A DNA stretch of 64,000 nucleotides from Legionella anisa (GCF_001467525.1 NZ_LNXS01000022.1:269038-333037); one strand, 5' to 3'. Positions 8,255-18,772 are shown, counted from the stretch's first letter. Numbers and translations are program-made. Notes: a model not told the origin generated them from the sequence alone.

Positions 8255-9706
8255 CTACGATACAACCCATAACTGCATAAAATCATGCACTTTCATTGCT
8301 GCAAGTGCATTCGTATCACTCATTGCCTGCATGATTCGTTCCACCTGCTCTACAGAAAACTGGGTGCTTAAGTTCTTTTTAAACTTGGATAATAAAACAG
8401 GAATACCTTCTTCACGTCTACGTTTGTGACCAATTGGATACTCTATGGTAATCAAATCACTCTCAGTACCATCTTTGAAAATTATTTTGATGCTGTTTGC
8501 AATTGAACGCTTTTCTGGATCATGGTAATCACGAGAAAAACGCTCATTTTCAGTAACATGCATTTTTTCACGTAGTAAATCGATTCTGGGATCTGCTGCA
8601 ACATCATCTTCATAATGTTCGGCTTTTAAATCACCAAATAATAAGCCTATAGCAACCATATACTGTAAACAATGATCTCGATCAGCAGGATTATGCAGAG
8701 TACCTTGCTTACTAATAATTCGAATTGCCGACTCATGGGTCACTAAATCAATTCGTGTTATATCATCAAATCTGTGTTTGACAATAGGATGTAACATCAC
8801 AGCACACTCAACCGCAGTTTGCGCATGAAACTCGGCAGGATAAGATAACTTAAACAAAACGTTTTCCATCACATAACTGCCATAAGGACGCTGAAATTTA
8901 AATATTTTTTTATCAAAAAGAACATCATAGAAACCCCAGGTCGGAGCACTTAATGCGCTTGGATAACCCATTTCTCCTGTTTTAGCAATTATCGCTAAGC
9001 GAACTGCTCTTGAGGTAGCATCTCCTGCCGCCCATGATTTTCTTGATCCAGCATTAGGTGCATGCCTATATGTTCTCAGACTTTGACCATCTACAAAAAC
9101 TTGAGATAAAGTTCTTAACATCATGTCTTTATCAGCGCCAAAAAGCTGAGCTGCAACAGCAGCACTGGCAACTTTCACTAAAAAGACATGATCCAGCCCT
9201 ACCCGGTTAAAACTGTTTTCCAATGCAAGGCAACCTTGAATTTCATGTGCCTTAATCATAGCGGTAAGCACATCCTGCATTAAAATTGGCGCATTACCCT
9301 TGTTGGCATAATTTTGTCGGGACATATAATCCGCTACAGCAAGAATGGCCCCTAAATTATCAGAAGGATGACCCCACTCTGCCGCAAGCCAGGTATCATT
9401 GAAATCCAGCCAACGTATCATAGCACCTATATTGAAGGCTGCCTGTACAGGCTCTAATTCATATGCTGTACCTGGAACTCGTGCCCCACCGGCCAGAGTA
9501 GCACCGGGAACAACTGGGCCTAAGAGCTTAGTACATTCAGCAAAATTTAACGCCAAAATACCACAACCTAGTGTATCCATAAGACATAAACGTGCCGTCT
9601 CATAGGCTAAAGCGCTATCAATTTTCTTGTTTAGCACATAATCCGCAATATCAATCATAACCTGATCGTAATCAGGTTTAATGTTATCTTCTACATAGCT
9701 GTGCAT
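8255..9706 (-). CDS. prpD: 2-methylcitrate dehydratase, MmgE/PrpD family
   Basis: The 483-residue product has the usual PrpD length and the diagnostic stretches [19 protein letters not shown] and [20 protein letters not shown], nearly as in E. coli PrpD. The enzyme dehydrates 2-methylcitrate to 2-methyl-cis-aconitate in cytosolic propionyl-CoA catabolism. It is the last gene of prpB-prpC-prpD, separated from prpC by 221 bases that contain a strong hairpin, so its expression may be uncoupled from the first two genes. An AGAGG site precedes the ATG. No acnD/prpF pair is present in the window, so this PrpD is probably the working dehydratase. Confidence 0.95.
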   Translation of the reverse strand: MHSYVEDNIKPDYDQVMIDIADYVLNKKIDSALAYETARLCLMDTLGCGILALNFAECTKLLGPVVPGATLAGGARVPGTAYELEPVQAAFNIGAMIRWLDFNDTWLAAEWGHPSDNLGAILAVADYMSRQNYANKGNAPILMQDVLTAMIKAHEIQGCLALENSFNRVGLDHVFLVKVASAAVAAQLFGADKDMMLRTLSQVFVDGQSLRTYRHAPNAGSRKSWAAGDATSRAVRLAIIAKTGEMGYPSALSAPTWGFYDVLFDKKIFKFQRPYGSYVMENVLFKLSYPAEFHAQTAVECAVMLHPIVKHRFDDITRIDLVTHESAIRIISKQGTLHNPADRDHCLQYMVAIGLLFGDLKAEHYEDDVAADPRIDLLREKMHVTENERFSRDYHDPEKRSIANSIKIIFKDGTESDLITIEYPIGHKRRREEGIPVLLSKFKKNLSTQFSVEQVERIMQAMSDTNALAAMKVHDFMQLWVVS

Positions 9707-9803
9707 AATAACCTCTGTGCATTATTTATCTAGGTATTTGTTTCTCATCAGATTAACTCACTCAATCTTAGAAACTATCATTTAACAAATTACATCGTAT
9801 CCT

Positions 9804-9830
9804 ACCTCCCGCGGACAAGCCGCGGGAGGT
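9804..9830. promoter_or_regulatory. GC-rich hairpin between prpC and prpD
   Basis: Perfect 11-bp arms (ACCTCCCGCGG and its complement) flank a 5-base loop in an otherwise AT-rich 221-base spacer. There is no U-run on either strand immediately after it, so it is not a canonical intrinsic terminator. It could protect the prpBC mRNA 3' end, attenuate read-through or be a processing site. Confidence 0.6.
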
Positions 9831-9927
9831 TGATAGAGTGCTTTGCTCCTTAACTTAATGGCAGTACCACTCCGCCTTTCCCACTACTTTAATTTCATTC
9901 ATCATATTAATGTTATAGACTGAACAA

Positions 9928-11046
9928 TTACCCTCTCGTCTCAATAGCTGGGAATTTTTGGGGTTCAGGTCCAGTATACTCAGAGGTGGGTCTTATCAAC
10001 TTATTATTCTCTCTTTGTTCAAATACATGTGCTGACCATCCTGTAATACGTGACATAACAAAAACTGGCGTGAACAAGAACGTAGGAATGCCACAATAGT
10101 GGTATGCCGAAGCACTATAAAAATCTAGATTTGGAAATAATTTTTTTTCATTCCACATGACTTCTTCAATGCGCTCTGAAATATGATATAAAAGAAGCTC
10201 GCCCTTCTCCTCACCCAAACGGAATGACCATTTTTTGATAATATCAGAACGTGGATCACTGGTCGTGTAGACTCGATGTCCGAATCCCATAATGAGTGCT
10301 TTATTAAGCAACATGTTCCTCAATTCAGTTTCAGCTTGATCAGGACTATCAAAACGTTCTATAAGCTCCATTGCTGCCTCATTAGCCCCTCCATGCAAAG
10401 GACCTCTTAAAGTACCAATAGCACTTGTGATTGCAGAATAAAAATCAGCCAATGTTGCAGCAGTAACTCGTGCAGCAAAAGTTGAGGCATTAAATTCATG
10501 CTCAGCATATAAAATCAATGATACATTCATCATTTGAGCTTCTAATTTGCTTGGCTTACGCCCATGTAATAATGCAAGAAAATGTGCCCCGGTTGTTTGC
10601 TCATCACTTAAACCAGAAATTTCTTTATTATGAAAATGCCATGCATACCAGTAGCACATTATTCCTGGGAATAAAGCGAGTAATCTATCTGCAATGTCAT
10701 ATTGTTGTGAAAAACTATTTTCTGGTTCGATTGTTCCCAAAAATGAACAACCCGTTCTCAGAACATCCATCGGATGTGTGTTTTTGGGAATTAGTTTAAG
10801 TACAGTCTTTAAAGTATCGGGTAATGCTCTAAGACTAACTAATTTTTTTGTATATGCATCCAATTCTTTTTGGGTAGGTAATCGTCCATAAAGTAATAAA
10901 TAAGCTACTTCCTCAAACGTGGCATATTCTGCTAAATCATCAATTGAGTAACCTCTATAATTCAACCCTTTACCTGCTAGTCCAACTGTACAAATTGCTG
11001 ATTGGCCAGCAACTACACCGGCTAAACCGCCGCTTTTAACACTCAT
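9928..11046 (-). CDS. prpC: 2-methylcitrate synthase (citrate synthase family)
   Basis: This 372-residue protein carries citrate synthase motifs: [16 protein letters not shown] at about 217, and [15 protein letters not shown] around 255-270 holding the active-site histidine. The length is that of short-type methylcitrate synthases rather than the longer hexameric citrate synthase. It condenses propionyl-CoA with oxaloacetate. The start overlaps the end of prpB by 11 bases and has a GGAGGAAG site inside prpB, so translation is probably coupled. Identity as PrpC rather than citrate synthase rests on the flanking prpB and prpD genes. Confidence 0.94.
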   Translation of the reverse strand: MSVKSGGLAGVVAGQSAICTVGLAGKGLNYRGYSIDDLAEYATFEEVAYLLLYGRLPTQKELDAYTKKLVSLRALPDTLKTVLKLIPKNTHPMDVLRTGCSFLGTIEPENSFSQQYDIADRLLALFPGIMCYWYAWHFHNKEISGLSDEQTTGAHFLALLHGRKPSKLEAQMMNVSLILYAEHEFNASTFAARVTAATLADFYSAITSAIGTLRGPLHGGANEAAMELIERFDSPDQAETELRNMLLNKALIMGFGHRVYTTSDPRSDIIKKWSFRLGEEKGELLLYHISERIEEVMWNEKKLFPNLDFYSASAYHYCGIPTFLFTPVFVMSRITGWSAHVFEQRENNKLIRPTSEYTGPEPQKFPAIETRG

Positions 11047-11920
11047 TGTCTTCCTCCATCAATTGGTCTAGTTTTTGTTCGTATTGATAATAACCAAGCA
11101 CCTCATAAAGTTCTTCCCGAGTTTGCATTTTATCGATCATGGACTGTTGTGTACCCTCTTGAAGAATTGCTTTATAAGTATTTAGCGCTGATTGGGACAT
11201 CGCTCTAAATGCACTCAATGGGTACAAAATTAACGAGACACCAACCTGTTTCAGTTCTTCGCGATTAAATAAAGGGGTTTTGCCAAACTCAGTGATATTC
11301 GCCAATACAGGCACAGGAATTGCCTGAGTAAAGGTTTGATACTCCTCCAGACGAGTCATCGCCTCAGGAAATATCATATCAGCCCCTAATTCGACACAAA
11401 GCAATGCTCTTTCTATAGCTGCACTCATTCCTTCAACAGCATAGGCGTCCGTTCTCGCCATGATGACAAAATCAGGATCCTGACGTGCATCAACTGCTGA
11501 TTTAATTCGGTCACCCATTTCTTTCAAAGACACAATCGCTTTATTGGGTCTGTGCCCACATCGTTTTGCCAGTACCTGATCTTCAATATGAATGGCTGCT
11601 ACACCTGTTTTCTCCATAAGTTTTATGGTTCTAGCAATATTAAACGCATGCCCCCATCCTGTATCCACATCAACAAGAAGTGGTAAAGAACACGCTTCGG
11701 TAATTCGGCGTGCATCCTCAAGAACTTGCGATAGATTGGTCATACCAAGATCGGGTATACCATAAGAGGCATTCGCAACACCAGCTCCTGAAAGATATAT
11801 TGCCTTAGCCCCAGAAAACTGCGCGAGCATAGCAGAATAAGCATTTATGGTTCCCAATACCGGTAGTGGTTTATTTTCTTTGACTGTCTGTTTGAAGGCT
11901 TTGCCCATGGAACTCGCCAT
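11036..11920 (-). CDS. prpB: 2-methylisocitrate lyase
   Basis: The 294-residue product is a PEP mutase/isocitrate lyase superfamily enzyme. It shows [35 protein letters not shown] with the catalytic cysteine, and [11 protein letters not shown]. It cleaves 2-methylisocitrate into pyruvate and succinate, the final step of the methylcitrate cycle. It is the first gene of prpB-prpC-prpD, with an AAGGAGTGA site about 7 bases before the ATG. Upstream lies a degenerate family A repeat and then the 3' end of mnmC. No PrpR-type regulator gene is adjacent. Confidence 0.95.
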   Translation of the reverse strand: MASSMGKAFKQTVKENKPLPVLGTINAYSAMLAQFSGAKAIYLSGAGVANASYGIPDLGMTNLSQVLEDARRITEACSLPLLVDVDTGWGHAFNIARTIKLMEKTGVAAIHIEDQVLAKRCGHRPNKAIVSLKEMGDRIKSAVDARQDPDFVIMARTDAYAVEGMSAAIERALLCVELGADMIFPEAMTRLEEYQTFTQAIPVPVLANITEFGKTPLFNREELKQVGVSLILYPLSAFRAMSQSALNTYKAILQEGTQQSMIDKMQTREELYEVLGYYQYEQKLDQLMEEDNEC

Positions 11921-11962
11921 TAGCTGTCACTCCTTGATCTTAAATATGATATGTGAACTATA

Positions 11963-12034
11963 GTAGCCTGGGTGCAGCGCAGCGGAACCCGGATTTCTTG
12001 CGTGGATTCCGGTATCTTGCTTCGCTCAAACTAC
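11963..12034. repeat. Family A palindromic repeat, copy 2 (degenerate)
   Basis: The left arm (GTAGCCTGGGTGCAGCGCAG onward) is intact. The right half has decayed and only its outer CTAC and scattered bases remain. It lies between the 3' end of mnmC and the start of prpB, both leftward genes. Confidence 0.75.
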
Positions 12035-12068
12035 CGGTTTAGTATTATGCTCTAATGAGAACCTCATC

Positions 12069-14078
12069 TCAATCGATTTTAATATCACCCCGAATTATAT
12101 TTTTACGTAAGAAACGCGCGGGAGATAAAGCATAATGCAAATTTCTGGGCAAACAGCTTATTTCGTTATTGATTATCGAGGCGAGCCATTCTGCGCACAA
12201 AGGAATTGTTGTAAGGCCTCGAGAACCAAATCCGGCACAGGCATAAAGCCCAGGATAATAGGGACCACATTGAGCTATCCAACGCTTTGCATTCGTTTCC
12301 AATCGGATAAATTGCTCTACAAATTGTTCTGCTTTTGCAATTTTTCCAACTAAAGGAAGGTAATCAGGAGTTGATGCCCTGACTCCCGCCCAATGATTAC
12401 TCACTTCATCAGACCATAAAATCTCTGGGGCTAATTGTTGAAGCTTAGCCAAATTACTCCGATCGTCCTGAGGTTTTATTTGAGATTCTGCTGATTTTAA
12501 CTCATAGGTAGCGCCTAGATGATGAATACCCTCTATTGCAGGAAGCACGTGTCCCTGGCCACATAAAGGCAATTTTAAACAAGCGCTTTGTTCTGTTGAC
12601 AAAATTGCTGTCATTTGCCCCCGAATGGGTTTAACAGGCAAATACTTTGTCTCTTTAAACGAATTGATTTTATGACCATTAGCTAAAATGAGAACATCCG
12701 TTTCCAAATCATTCACAACCCATCGCTTATCAAAAATCAATTGGTCAATTACCGTATTAGTCAATAAAGAAATACCTTCCGTATTAATTAAAAATTGACA
12801 TAATTCTGGAGAGTTAATCCATCCTGATAGAGGAATATACAGACCAGGTTTATCTAACGCAAATCCTGCTAATTGCGAAGCGAGTTCTACATCTACGAGT
12901 CTACCCAACTCTGGATAATGAGCCAGCCAAGTACGTAAACTGGATTGAGCAGCTTTTTCCTTGTCAGAGTAAGACAGTAATAAAGAGCCACTCAACTCAC
13001 CAATTTTTGTTTGCTTTAAGATGCATTGATAAGTTCGTACAGCATATAAAAATGCAGCTAACATAAATTGAGTCAAAGGAGAACTGTAAGCGGATAGTTT
13101 AGGAAATAAAACCGCTTGCTGATTCGCTGAGCCGCCGCTCCCTATTTGACTTAGCTCATCAATAATCGTTACGTTCCACCCTCGCTTATTAAGAGCATGC
13201 GCTGTAAAACAACCTGCAAGGCCAGCGCCTATAATTACAGCTGATTTGCTGGAGTACTTTTCTGGTTTCCCTACATGCCACGGAGTGTGACGCTTTGCAG
13301 CATTTTGTACTGATATCTGTGTAAAACGAGCGCAAACCATATGACGTTTTGGACCAAATCCTTTTCTTTTTTTAACAACAAATCCGTGCTGGCTTAAACT
13401 TGTTTTAACAGAACCTGCAGCTGTATAAGTTGCTAGAGTTGTTTCTTCTTTAGATAACAGAGCAATTACTTTCATTAAAGCATCAGACCACATATTTTGA
13501 TTTTTGGCTGGAGCAAAACCATCAAGGAACCATGCGTCAATAAAAGCTGTTCTGAGTTGACTCTCAAGCGAGGACTCGCCACAAATTAATAGCTGTTCAT
13601 AACATTCTAGTGCGTCTCCTAACATTAATGTCAGAGTCACTCTCCCATCACAAAATGAAAGATTATGATATCCGGGAGTTAATACAGGATAACTTGCTAT
13701 GAGTTGCTGAGCTTGCTTTTCCAATTGTGGCCAGGAAGCAAGACTTTTCGTTAAGTCTGCACGTGACAAAGGATGCTTTTCACTGGAAATAAAATGTAAT
13801 TGACATGATTTAGGAGCATATTGCTCCCACAAACTCCAACTTACAAGAAAATTCAAGCCAATTCCAAAACCAGTTTCTGCTATGGTAAATCGTTGCGGCG
13901 CATCAGGAGAAAAAGATTGCCAACGCTTGGTTAAGTCATTTCCCTCAATAAATACATAGAGTGCTTGCTCAATCCCACCTTCGGAAGAGTGATAAATATC
14001 ATCATATTGTGTTGAGAAAGGCAGAGTTCCATGCCACTCTAACTCTGCCGTATTAATCGGTACAAAAAAATTACTCAC
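12069..14078 (-). CDS. mnmC: Bifunctional tRNA 5-methylaminomethyl-2-thiouridine biosynthesis protein
   Basis: This fusion enzyme finishes mnm5s2U34 in tRNA. An N-terminal SAM-dependent methyltransferase domain (about 1-240) has AETGFGIGLNFLVSW and a DGFAPAKNQNMWS motif. A C-terminal FAD-dependent oxidoreductase (about 265-669) has the dinucleotide motif VIIGAGLAGCFTAHAL and a late CAGFGSRGLTT. An upstream in-frame extension exists, but I place the start at the GTG at 14078. That gives 669 residues, matching E. coli MnmC (668), and begins MSNFFVPINTAELEWHG as in the family. This start overlaps the preceding transporter stop by 8 bases (GTGAGTAA), implying coupling. Confidence 0.93.
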   Translation of the reverse strand: MSNFFVPINTAELEWHGTLPFSTQYDDIYHSSEGGIEQALYVFIEGNDLTKRWQSFSPDAPQRFTIAETGFGIGLNFLVSWSLWEQYAPKSCQLHFISSEKHPLSRADLTKSLASWPQLEKQAQQLIASYPVLTPGYHNLSFCDGRVTLTLMLGDALECYEQLLICGESSLESQLRTAFIDAWFLDGFAPAKNQNMWSDALMKVIALLSKEETTLATYTAAGSVKTSLSQHGFVVKKRKGFGPKRHMVCARFTQISVQNAAKRHTPWHVGKPEKYSSKSAVIIGAGLAGCFTAHALNKRGWNVTIIDELSQIGSGGSANQQAVLFPKLSAYSSPLTQFMLAAFLYAVRTYQCILKQTKIGELSGSLLLSYSDKEKAAQSSLRTWLAHYPELGRLVDVELASQLAGFALDKPGLYIPLSGWINSPELCQFLINTEGISLLTNTVIDQLIFDKRWVVNDLETDVLILANGHKINSFKETKYLPVKPIRGQMTAILSTEQSACLKLPLCGQGHVLPAIEGIHHLGATYELKSAESQIKPQDDRSNLAKLQQLAPEILWSDEVSNHWAGVRASTPDYLPLVGKIAKAEQFVEQFIRLETNAKRWIAQCGPYYPGLYACAGFGSRGLTTIPLCAEWLASIINNEISCLPRNLHYALSPARFLRKNIIRGDIKID

Positions 14079-15597
14079 ATACAACCACTCGATTCGTAGC
14101 CATCCCGTTGGCTTCTTGTAATTCAATTGGCTTTTTTTCCTGGAGTAACTCCCGTAACTTGGGAACCATGATAAAAAGTACAATTGAAGAACCAATTGCA
14201 AATAAACCTAACATTAAAAACACATGGCTGTAACCATCATTAGTGACTAAAGGTGAAACACTCTCTTGTCCTTCAATCATCATGTTTGAACTGTAGCTAG
14301 ACAAAGCAGCACCCACGCCCGTATTTAACATCCACATTCCCATCATCACACCTTGTAACGATGAAGGGGCTAAATATCCTATCATAGCATAACCAATTGG
14401 AGATATTAAAAGCTCGCCAATGCTCTGCAAAACGTAACTCAAGACAATCCAGCTGGGATTCACCAACCCTTCATAGTTGGCATAAGCGATACCAATAGGT
14501 AATATTGCAAAAGCAATACCAATAAAAAGCAATGCTAATGCAAATTGAGTAGGAATATTAATTTGCACCCCATTTTTGCGCATCCTATGCAGCAAAATAC
14601 CTAATAATGGCCCCCCAATAACAATAGCTACTGTATTAATATTTTGAAACCATTGCGGTGGAATTACCCAGCTTGCATAATCACGCTGTACATTATGGTC
14701 GATAAAGACCGTAAGACCCATGGGCGCTATTTGATAAAGCATCCAAAAGACAGTCCCCACAATCATAAGTACAGCAAAAGCAACTATTTTATCTCTTGCT
14801 TCTTTTGTTGGTTGTTGTCTTGCCAAATACAAAATTACACCCAGCATTAAAAAGCCTGTTACCAATACCAATTTTTTAGCCCAATCTGCATATTGAAGCA
14901 TTTGGCTTAAAAGAAATGGGAGCATCATTATCAGAAAAATACCTAAAAGAACGGCTTTTTTTTGGGACATCTTGTCTTTTCTAGAAAAAATCGTTTCTTT
15001 ATCTGATAATTGTTGCCAACAATACAAACAAATAATCAATGCAATCAAATTTCCCAAGCTGCTAAGAAGGAAGAGTCGTTCATAGTTCTGAGTCAACTGA
15101 AATAATCCACTTAAGCTAAAACCAACAAAAAAACCAATATTCATACCCGCATAATTCATGAGAAATGCTGTTTCACGTCGAGTATCTTCTGGAGTGAAAC
15201 GTTGGGTTAGCATGCAATTTAAACACGTCACGTTCAACCCAGAACCCGTTAAGAACGCTGCCAAGCCATAATAAAGAAATGAAATATCACCAAATGACAA
15301 TAGGACACAACCTATAGTTTGTGCCACCATTCCTGCGCAAAACAATGCGCGATTAGAGAGCAACCGCCCTCCCCAAAAACCACCAAGCAAATGCAACCCG
15401 TAATTAAAAGCAATAAAAACGCCCATGACGCTGTTCGCAGTGCTGATTTGAAGCCCTAACCGCCCTTCCATGTACAAAACAAGCGTTGAATAAAGAACAC
15501 TGAAGCTTAACGTAGAAACAATCTGAATAAAAAAAAGAGGAACAATTCCTTGCGGCATTGATTGTATAAATTCCTTTTTGTTTGCCATGCTCGACAT
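14071..15597 (-). CDS. POT/PTR-family MFS transporter, divergent
   Basis: The 508-residue protein has about 12-14 hydrophobic segments and the layout of proton-dependent oligopeptide transporters. Examples are FNYGLHLLGGFWGGRLLSNR, GSGLNVTCLNCMLTQRF and the late IGELLISPIGYAMIGYLAP. The POT signature ExxERF in helix 1 reads Q25-I-V-S28-T29-L here, so the two glutamates and arginine linked to proton coupling are missing. It may carry peptides by an altered mechanism or a different substrate. An AAGGAAG site supports the first ATG. It overlaps mnmC and is probably co-transcribed with it. Family confident; substrate not. Confidence 0.82.
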   Translation of the reverse strand: MSSMANKKEFIQSMPQGIVPLFFIQIVSTLSFSVLYSTLVLYMEGRLGLQISTANSVMGVFIAFNYGLHLLGGFWGGRLLSNRALFCAGMVAQTIGCVLLSFGDISFLYYGLAAFLTGSGLNVTCLNCMLTQRFTPEDTRRETAFLMNYAGMNIGFFVGFSLSGLFQLTQNYERLFLLSSLGNLIALIICLYCWQQLSDKETIFSRKDKMSQKKAVLLGIFLIMMLPFLLSQMLQYADWAKKLVLVTGFLMLGVILYLARQQPTKEARDKIVAFAVLMIVGTVFWMLYQIAPMGLTVFIDHNVQRDYASWVIPPQWFQNINTVAIVIGGPLLGILLHRMRKNGVQINIPTQFALALLFIGIAFAILPIGIAYANYEGLVNPSWIVLSYVLQSIGELLISPIGYAMIGYLAPSSLQGVMMGMWMLNTGVGAALSSYSSNMMIEGQESVSPLVTNDGYSHVFLMLGLFAIGSSIVLFIMVPKLRELLQEKKPIELQEANGMATNRVVVCE

Positions 15598-15701
15598 CGT
15601 ATTACTTCCTTGTTAAAGAACGTCTCTGAATATGACATGTGAAAAAATTACTGTCTAGGCATTTTAAAAAATTTATTTTTTATCTCTTTTTGTTCCATAT
15701 T

Positions 15702-15790
15702 GTAGCCTGGGTGCAGCGCAGCGTAACCCGGGTTTGATAGGCTTATTCATATGTAGAAACCCGGGTTACGCTGCGCTGCACCCAGGCTAC
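15702..15790. repeat. Family A palindromic repeat, copy 3 (long, perfect arms)
   Basis: Perfect 34-bp arms flank a 21-base loop (89 bases in all). It lies just downstream of the hemL stop and upstream of the transporter start. After the CAGCG block it has T where copy 4 has G, and the opposite arm carries the complementary A. Confidence 0.92.
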
Positions 15791-15806
15791 AAACACCTCG
15801 AAACTA

Positions 15807-17093
15807 TTATTTTCTTAATTGAGTAAGAACTTCCTCAGCAGCCATTTGTGTTTTAATAATTTCGTTTTCTCCATGTGCACTGGAAACAAATCCAGCTTCA
15901 TACATGGAAGGAGCAAAATAAACACCTTTTCCTAACATTCCATGATAAAACTTTTTAAATAAAACCTCATCTGACGCAGCAATGTCCGCATAATCAGCGA
16001 TATGTTTTTTTTCTGTAAAACAAAAGCCAAACATTCCCCCTAATGAAGCACTAAAAAATGGGATATTTAGTGTTTCAGCGACAGATGCCAATGCCAGAGT
16101 TAACGCTTGAGTAGTCTGACTTAATTTGGCAAAAAATCCTGGCTTTTCAATTTCAGATAAAGTTGCAAGACCTGCAGCCATGGCTAATGGGTTACCAGAT
16201 AGTGTGCCTGCTTGATATACAGGTCCCTCAGGAGCCAAAAAGGACATGATCTCTGCTCTGCCGCCCAACGCACCTACTGGCATGCCGCCACCAATCACTT
16301 TACCAAGGGTAGTAATATCAGGAGTAATTCCGAAGACCCCTTGAGCCCCTGTTAGTCCCACTCTAAATCCAGTCATTACCTCATCAAAAATCAATAAAGC
16401 GTTGTATTGATCACATAATTGACGCAATCCGTTCAGGAATTCGGGTTCAGGTAAAACAAACCCCATGTTTCCAGCTACAGGCTCCAATATTACTGCAGCA
16501 ATATCATCAGGAAACTTTTCAAATAATTGTTCTGTTTGTTTTAGATCATTAAAATTCGCGGTTAGGGTATGCTCTGTAACACTTTGTGGAATTCCTGGAG
16601 TTGAAGGAATACCTAATGTAAGGAGACCAGATCCTGCTTTAACCAATAAACTGTCGCTATGCCCATGATAGCAACCATTAAATTTAATAAATTTATTTTT
16701 CTTGGTTACTCCGCGAGCCAGTCTGATCGCAGTCATTGTTGCCTCAGTACCGGAATTCACCATGCGTACTTTTTCAATCGAAGGAATTAAAGAGATAATT
16801 TTTTCAGCCAATTGTACTTCAAGTTCAGTAGGTGCTCCAAAACTCATACCACTATGAAGCACTTTACTCACTGCTTCAATTACAGCTGGATGGCAATGTC
16901 CAAGGATTAATGGTCCCCAAGATCCAACATAATCGATATATTCATTATTATCTACATCAACAAGATAAGCACCTTTACCTTGTTTAAAAAAAATAGGATC
17001 GCCGCCGACACCTTTAAACGCTCGTACTGGTGAATTAACGCCTCCAGGGATAAGCTTTTGGGCTTGATGAAATAAATCAGTTGAACGAATCAT
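15807..17093 (-). CDS. hemL: Glutamate-1-semialdehyde 2,1-aminomutase
   Basis: The 428-residue protein is a PLP-dependent fold-type I aminomutase. It has [32 protein letters not shown], and the PLP lysine in [15 protein letters not shown] at K265, the same residue number as in E. coli HemL. It converts glutamate-1-semialdehyde to 5-aminolevulinate in the C5 heme pathway. A GGAG site lies before the ATG. It is divergent from the rubredoxin gene. The heme gene hemJ lies within 1 kb, so a loose heme cluster is present. Confidence 0.97.
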   Translation of the reverse strand: MIRSTDLFHQAQKLIPGGVNSPVRAFKGVGGDPIFFKQGKGAYLVDVDNNEYIDYVGSWGPLILGHCHPAVIEAVSKVLHSGMSFGAPTELEVQLAEKIISLIPSIEKVRMVNSGTEATMTAIRLARGVTKKNKFIKFNGCYHGHSDSLLVKAGSGLLTLGIPSTPGIPQSVTEHTLTANFNDLKQTEQLFEKFPDDIAAVILEPVAGNMGFVLPEPEFLNGLRQLCDQYNALLIFDEVMTGFRVGLTGAQGVFGITPDITTLGKVIGGGMPVGALGGRAEIMSFLAPEGPVYQAGTLSGNPLAMAAGLATLSEIEKPGFFAKLSQTTQALTLALASVAETLNIPFFSASLGGMFGFCFTEKKHIADYADIAASDEVLFKKFYHGMLGKGVYFAPSMYEAGFVSSAHGENEIIKTQMAAEEVLTQLRK

Positions 17094-17217
17094 AAAAAAT
17101 CTCCATAATTTTGCTGTATAATATTACAGTCATTCTTAAAAATTGGCAAAAAAAACACTTTATCTTTACATCGAAGCCCACAATAGCTAAATTACGCCCT
17201 TTTAAACGAGTATTATT

Positions 17218-17394
17218 ATGCAAGAATATAAAAAATATATTTGTGTCATCTGTGGTTTTATTTATGATGAAGCCGAAGGATGGCCTGAAGATGGAATTGA
17301 ACCTGGTACGCGATGGGAAGATGTACCAGAAAACTGGTTCTGCCCAGATTGCGGTGCTGGTAAAGAAGATTTTGATATGGTTGAAATGGAATAA
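17218..17394 (+). CDS. Rubredoxin
   Basis: This short gene encodes 58 residues, [20 protein letters not shown] to the C-terminal DMVEME. It has the two iron-binding knuckles CVICG (C9, C12) and CPDCG (C42, C45), plus [20 protein letters not shown] between them. It is a complete one-iron electron carrier of normal rubredoxin size. The ATG has only a weak purine-rich site. It is divergent from hemL and convergent with hemJ, with a family A palindrome 7 bases after its stop. The electron partner is not evident from the neighbours. Confidence 0.95.
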   Translation: MQEYKKYICVICGFIYDEAEGWPEDGIEPGTRWEDVPENWFCPDCGAGKEDFDMVEME

Positions 17395-17401
17395 GACATA
17401 C

Positions 17402-17490
17402 GTAGGCTGGGTGCAGCGCAGCGGAACCCGGGTTTCTGATGTTTTATCAAGTCACAAGACCCGGGTTCCGCTGCGCTGCACCCAGGCTAC
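17402..17490. repeat. Family A palindromic repeat, copy 4
   Basis: An 89-base palindrome has arms of about 31-32 bp, with one mismatch near the outer end (GTAGG against GTAGC), and a loop of about 25 bases. It fills the convergent gap between rubredoxin and hemJ and could terminate both transcripts. Confidence 0.92.
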
Positions 17491-17495
17491 AATTT

Positions 17496-17915
17496 TTACG
17501 GCTTTACCACAATTAAGATCACAATCCCTATCAACAACAAAGTCGGCAATTCATTATAAATACGAAAAAAACGAGTGCTTTTTTGATTTTTATCCTGGGC
17601 GAATGCCTTTAAATAATGCCCACATAGCACATGATAAATCCATAAAATAACTACAAGGCTCAATTTGGCATGCATCCATCCTGCTTTTAGGTAATAAGAT
17701 GGATTATAGCTGAGAAGCCATAATCCCAATAAAGTTGTCCCTATTGCAGCAGGCCACGTTATTCCATAATAAAGTCTTTTTTCCATTATTTTAAAACGAT
17801 TAAGACTTGTCTCATCATGAGTATCAGCATGATAAACAAATAATCTAGGTAAATAAAATAATCCGGCAAACCAGGCAACCATCGCAATAATATGAAATGC
17901 TTTAATATACAACAC
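17496..17915 (-). CDS. hemJ: Protoporphyrinogen oxidase HemJ
   Basis: The 139-residue membrane protein matches the HemJ/UPF0093 family. It has KAFHIIAMVAWFAGLFYLPR with the conserved N-terminal histidine, LFVYH, then GWMHAKLSLVVILWIYHVLC and ELPTLLLIGIVILIVVKP. Four hydrophobic helices are evident. HemJ oxidises protoporphyrinogen IX to protoporphyrin IX in the inner membrane of bacteria that lack HemG or HemY. It begins 2 bases after the TerC-like gene stop, so the two are co-transcribed. Together with hemL nearby, it supports a heme-biosynthesis neighbourhood. Confidence 0.92.
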   Translation of the reverse strand: MLYIKAFHIIAMVAWFAGLFYLPRLFVYHADTHDETSLNRFKIMEKRLYYGITWPAAIGTTLLGLWLLSYNPSYYLKAGWMHAKLSLVVILWIYHVLCGHYLKAFAQDKNQKSTRFFRIYNELPTLLLIGIVILIVVKP

Positions 17916-17917
17916 TG

Positions 17918-18649
17918 TTAATTTCCTGAACGCTGCTTTCGTTTTTTCCGGGCATGTTTTACCAAATTCAAAGCCTCTACTCCCAACGAAAAACCCATAG
18001 CAAAATAAATATATCCCCGTGGAATATGGAAAGCAAATCCATCAGCAACGAGTACCATACCAATTAGAATTAAGTAACTTAGCGCAAGCATTTTGATTGT
18101 AGGATATTCTTTAATGAATGCACTTACTGCTTCACTGGCAAAAACCATAATGAGAATAGCGCATGTAATCGCGACAGCCATTACCCAAAAGTGTGACGTT
18201 AATCCCACTGCAGTCAAGACACTATCTAAAGAAAAGATAATATCCATTAATGCAATTTGGAAAATAACCGCCTTAAAGGTTGTTTTAAATGCAGCAGTCT
18301 TTTCACCCGTTAATACCGGCTCCGAAGTCACATCTTGATGAATTTCTTCCGTTGCTTTCCAAATTAGAAAAGCACCGCCAGCTATGAGAAAAAAATCACG
18401 CGCAGAAAACGACATATGAGCCACAGAAAGTAACGGCTTGGTCAATTTGATGAGATCAACTGCTACGGCTAATAAAATCAAGCGCATAACCCAGGAAAGT
18501 GTAAGCCCCCAGCGCCTTGCTTTTTTCCTCTGTTTGGGAGGTAATCTTTCAGACAAAATAGATAAAATAACCAGATTGTCAATTCCCAAAACAATTTCCA
18601 ATATGATTAAAACGATTAAGCCTGCTGTAACATCAATAAAATCCATCAA
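17918..18649 (-). CDS. TerC-family integral membrane protein
   Basis: The 243-residue protein has about seven membrane segments and the TerC signatures LEIVLGIDNLVILSILSERL near the N-terminus and DIIFSLDSVLTAVGL near 135-150. The acidic residues inside these helices are conserved in the family. Some members export manganese or help load it onto exported enzymes, while others were named from tellurite resistance. It is the upstream gene of a pair with hemJ and divergent from pcnB. The exact substrate cannot be told from sequence. Confidence 0.88.
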   Translation of the reverse strand: MMDFIDVTAGLIVLIILEIVLGIDNLVILSILSERLPPKQRKKARRWGLTLSWVMRLILLAVAVDLIKLTKPLLSVAHMSFSARDFFLIAGGAFLIWKATEEIHQDVTSEPVLTGEKTAAFKTTFKAVIFQIALMDIIFSLDSVLTAVGLTSHFWVMAVAITCAILIMVFASEAVSAFIKEYPTIKMLALSYLILIGMVLVADGFAFHIPRGYIYFAMGFSLGVEALNLVKHARKKRKQRSGN

Positions 18650-18772
18650 ATCCTCTGATATCAGAAATTGAAAAACTATATAATATACTCTTAATCTGAT
18701 ATTTACCTATATTTTTCTGCAAAATCTACAGCATAAACTTTATTGAAAACCGATGTTTATAAAGGCAAATGA

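Noticed and set aside
14079-14201. N-terminal extension of MnmC giving 710 residues
   Set aside because: It overlaps the transporter gene by about 130 bases and gives a non-family N-terminus. The GTG at 14078 gives the normal 669-residue length.
8049-17490. Family A repeats as a CRISPR array
   Set aside because: Copies are palindromic, dispersed by kilobases and vary in length; there are no regular spacers and no cas genes.
17111-17650. 179-codon rightward ORF across the rubredoxin region
   Set aside because: It is a different frame from the 58-residue rubredoxin, whose two CxxCG knuckles are unmistakable, and it runs through a palindromic repeat into hemJ.
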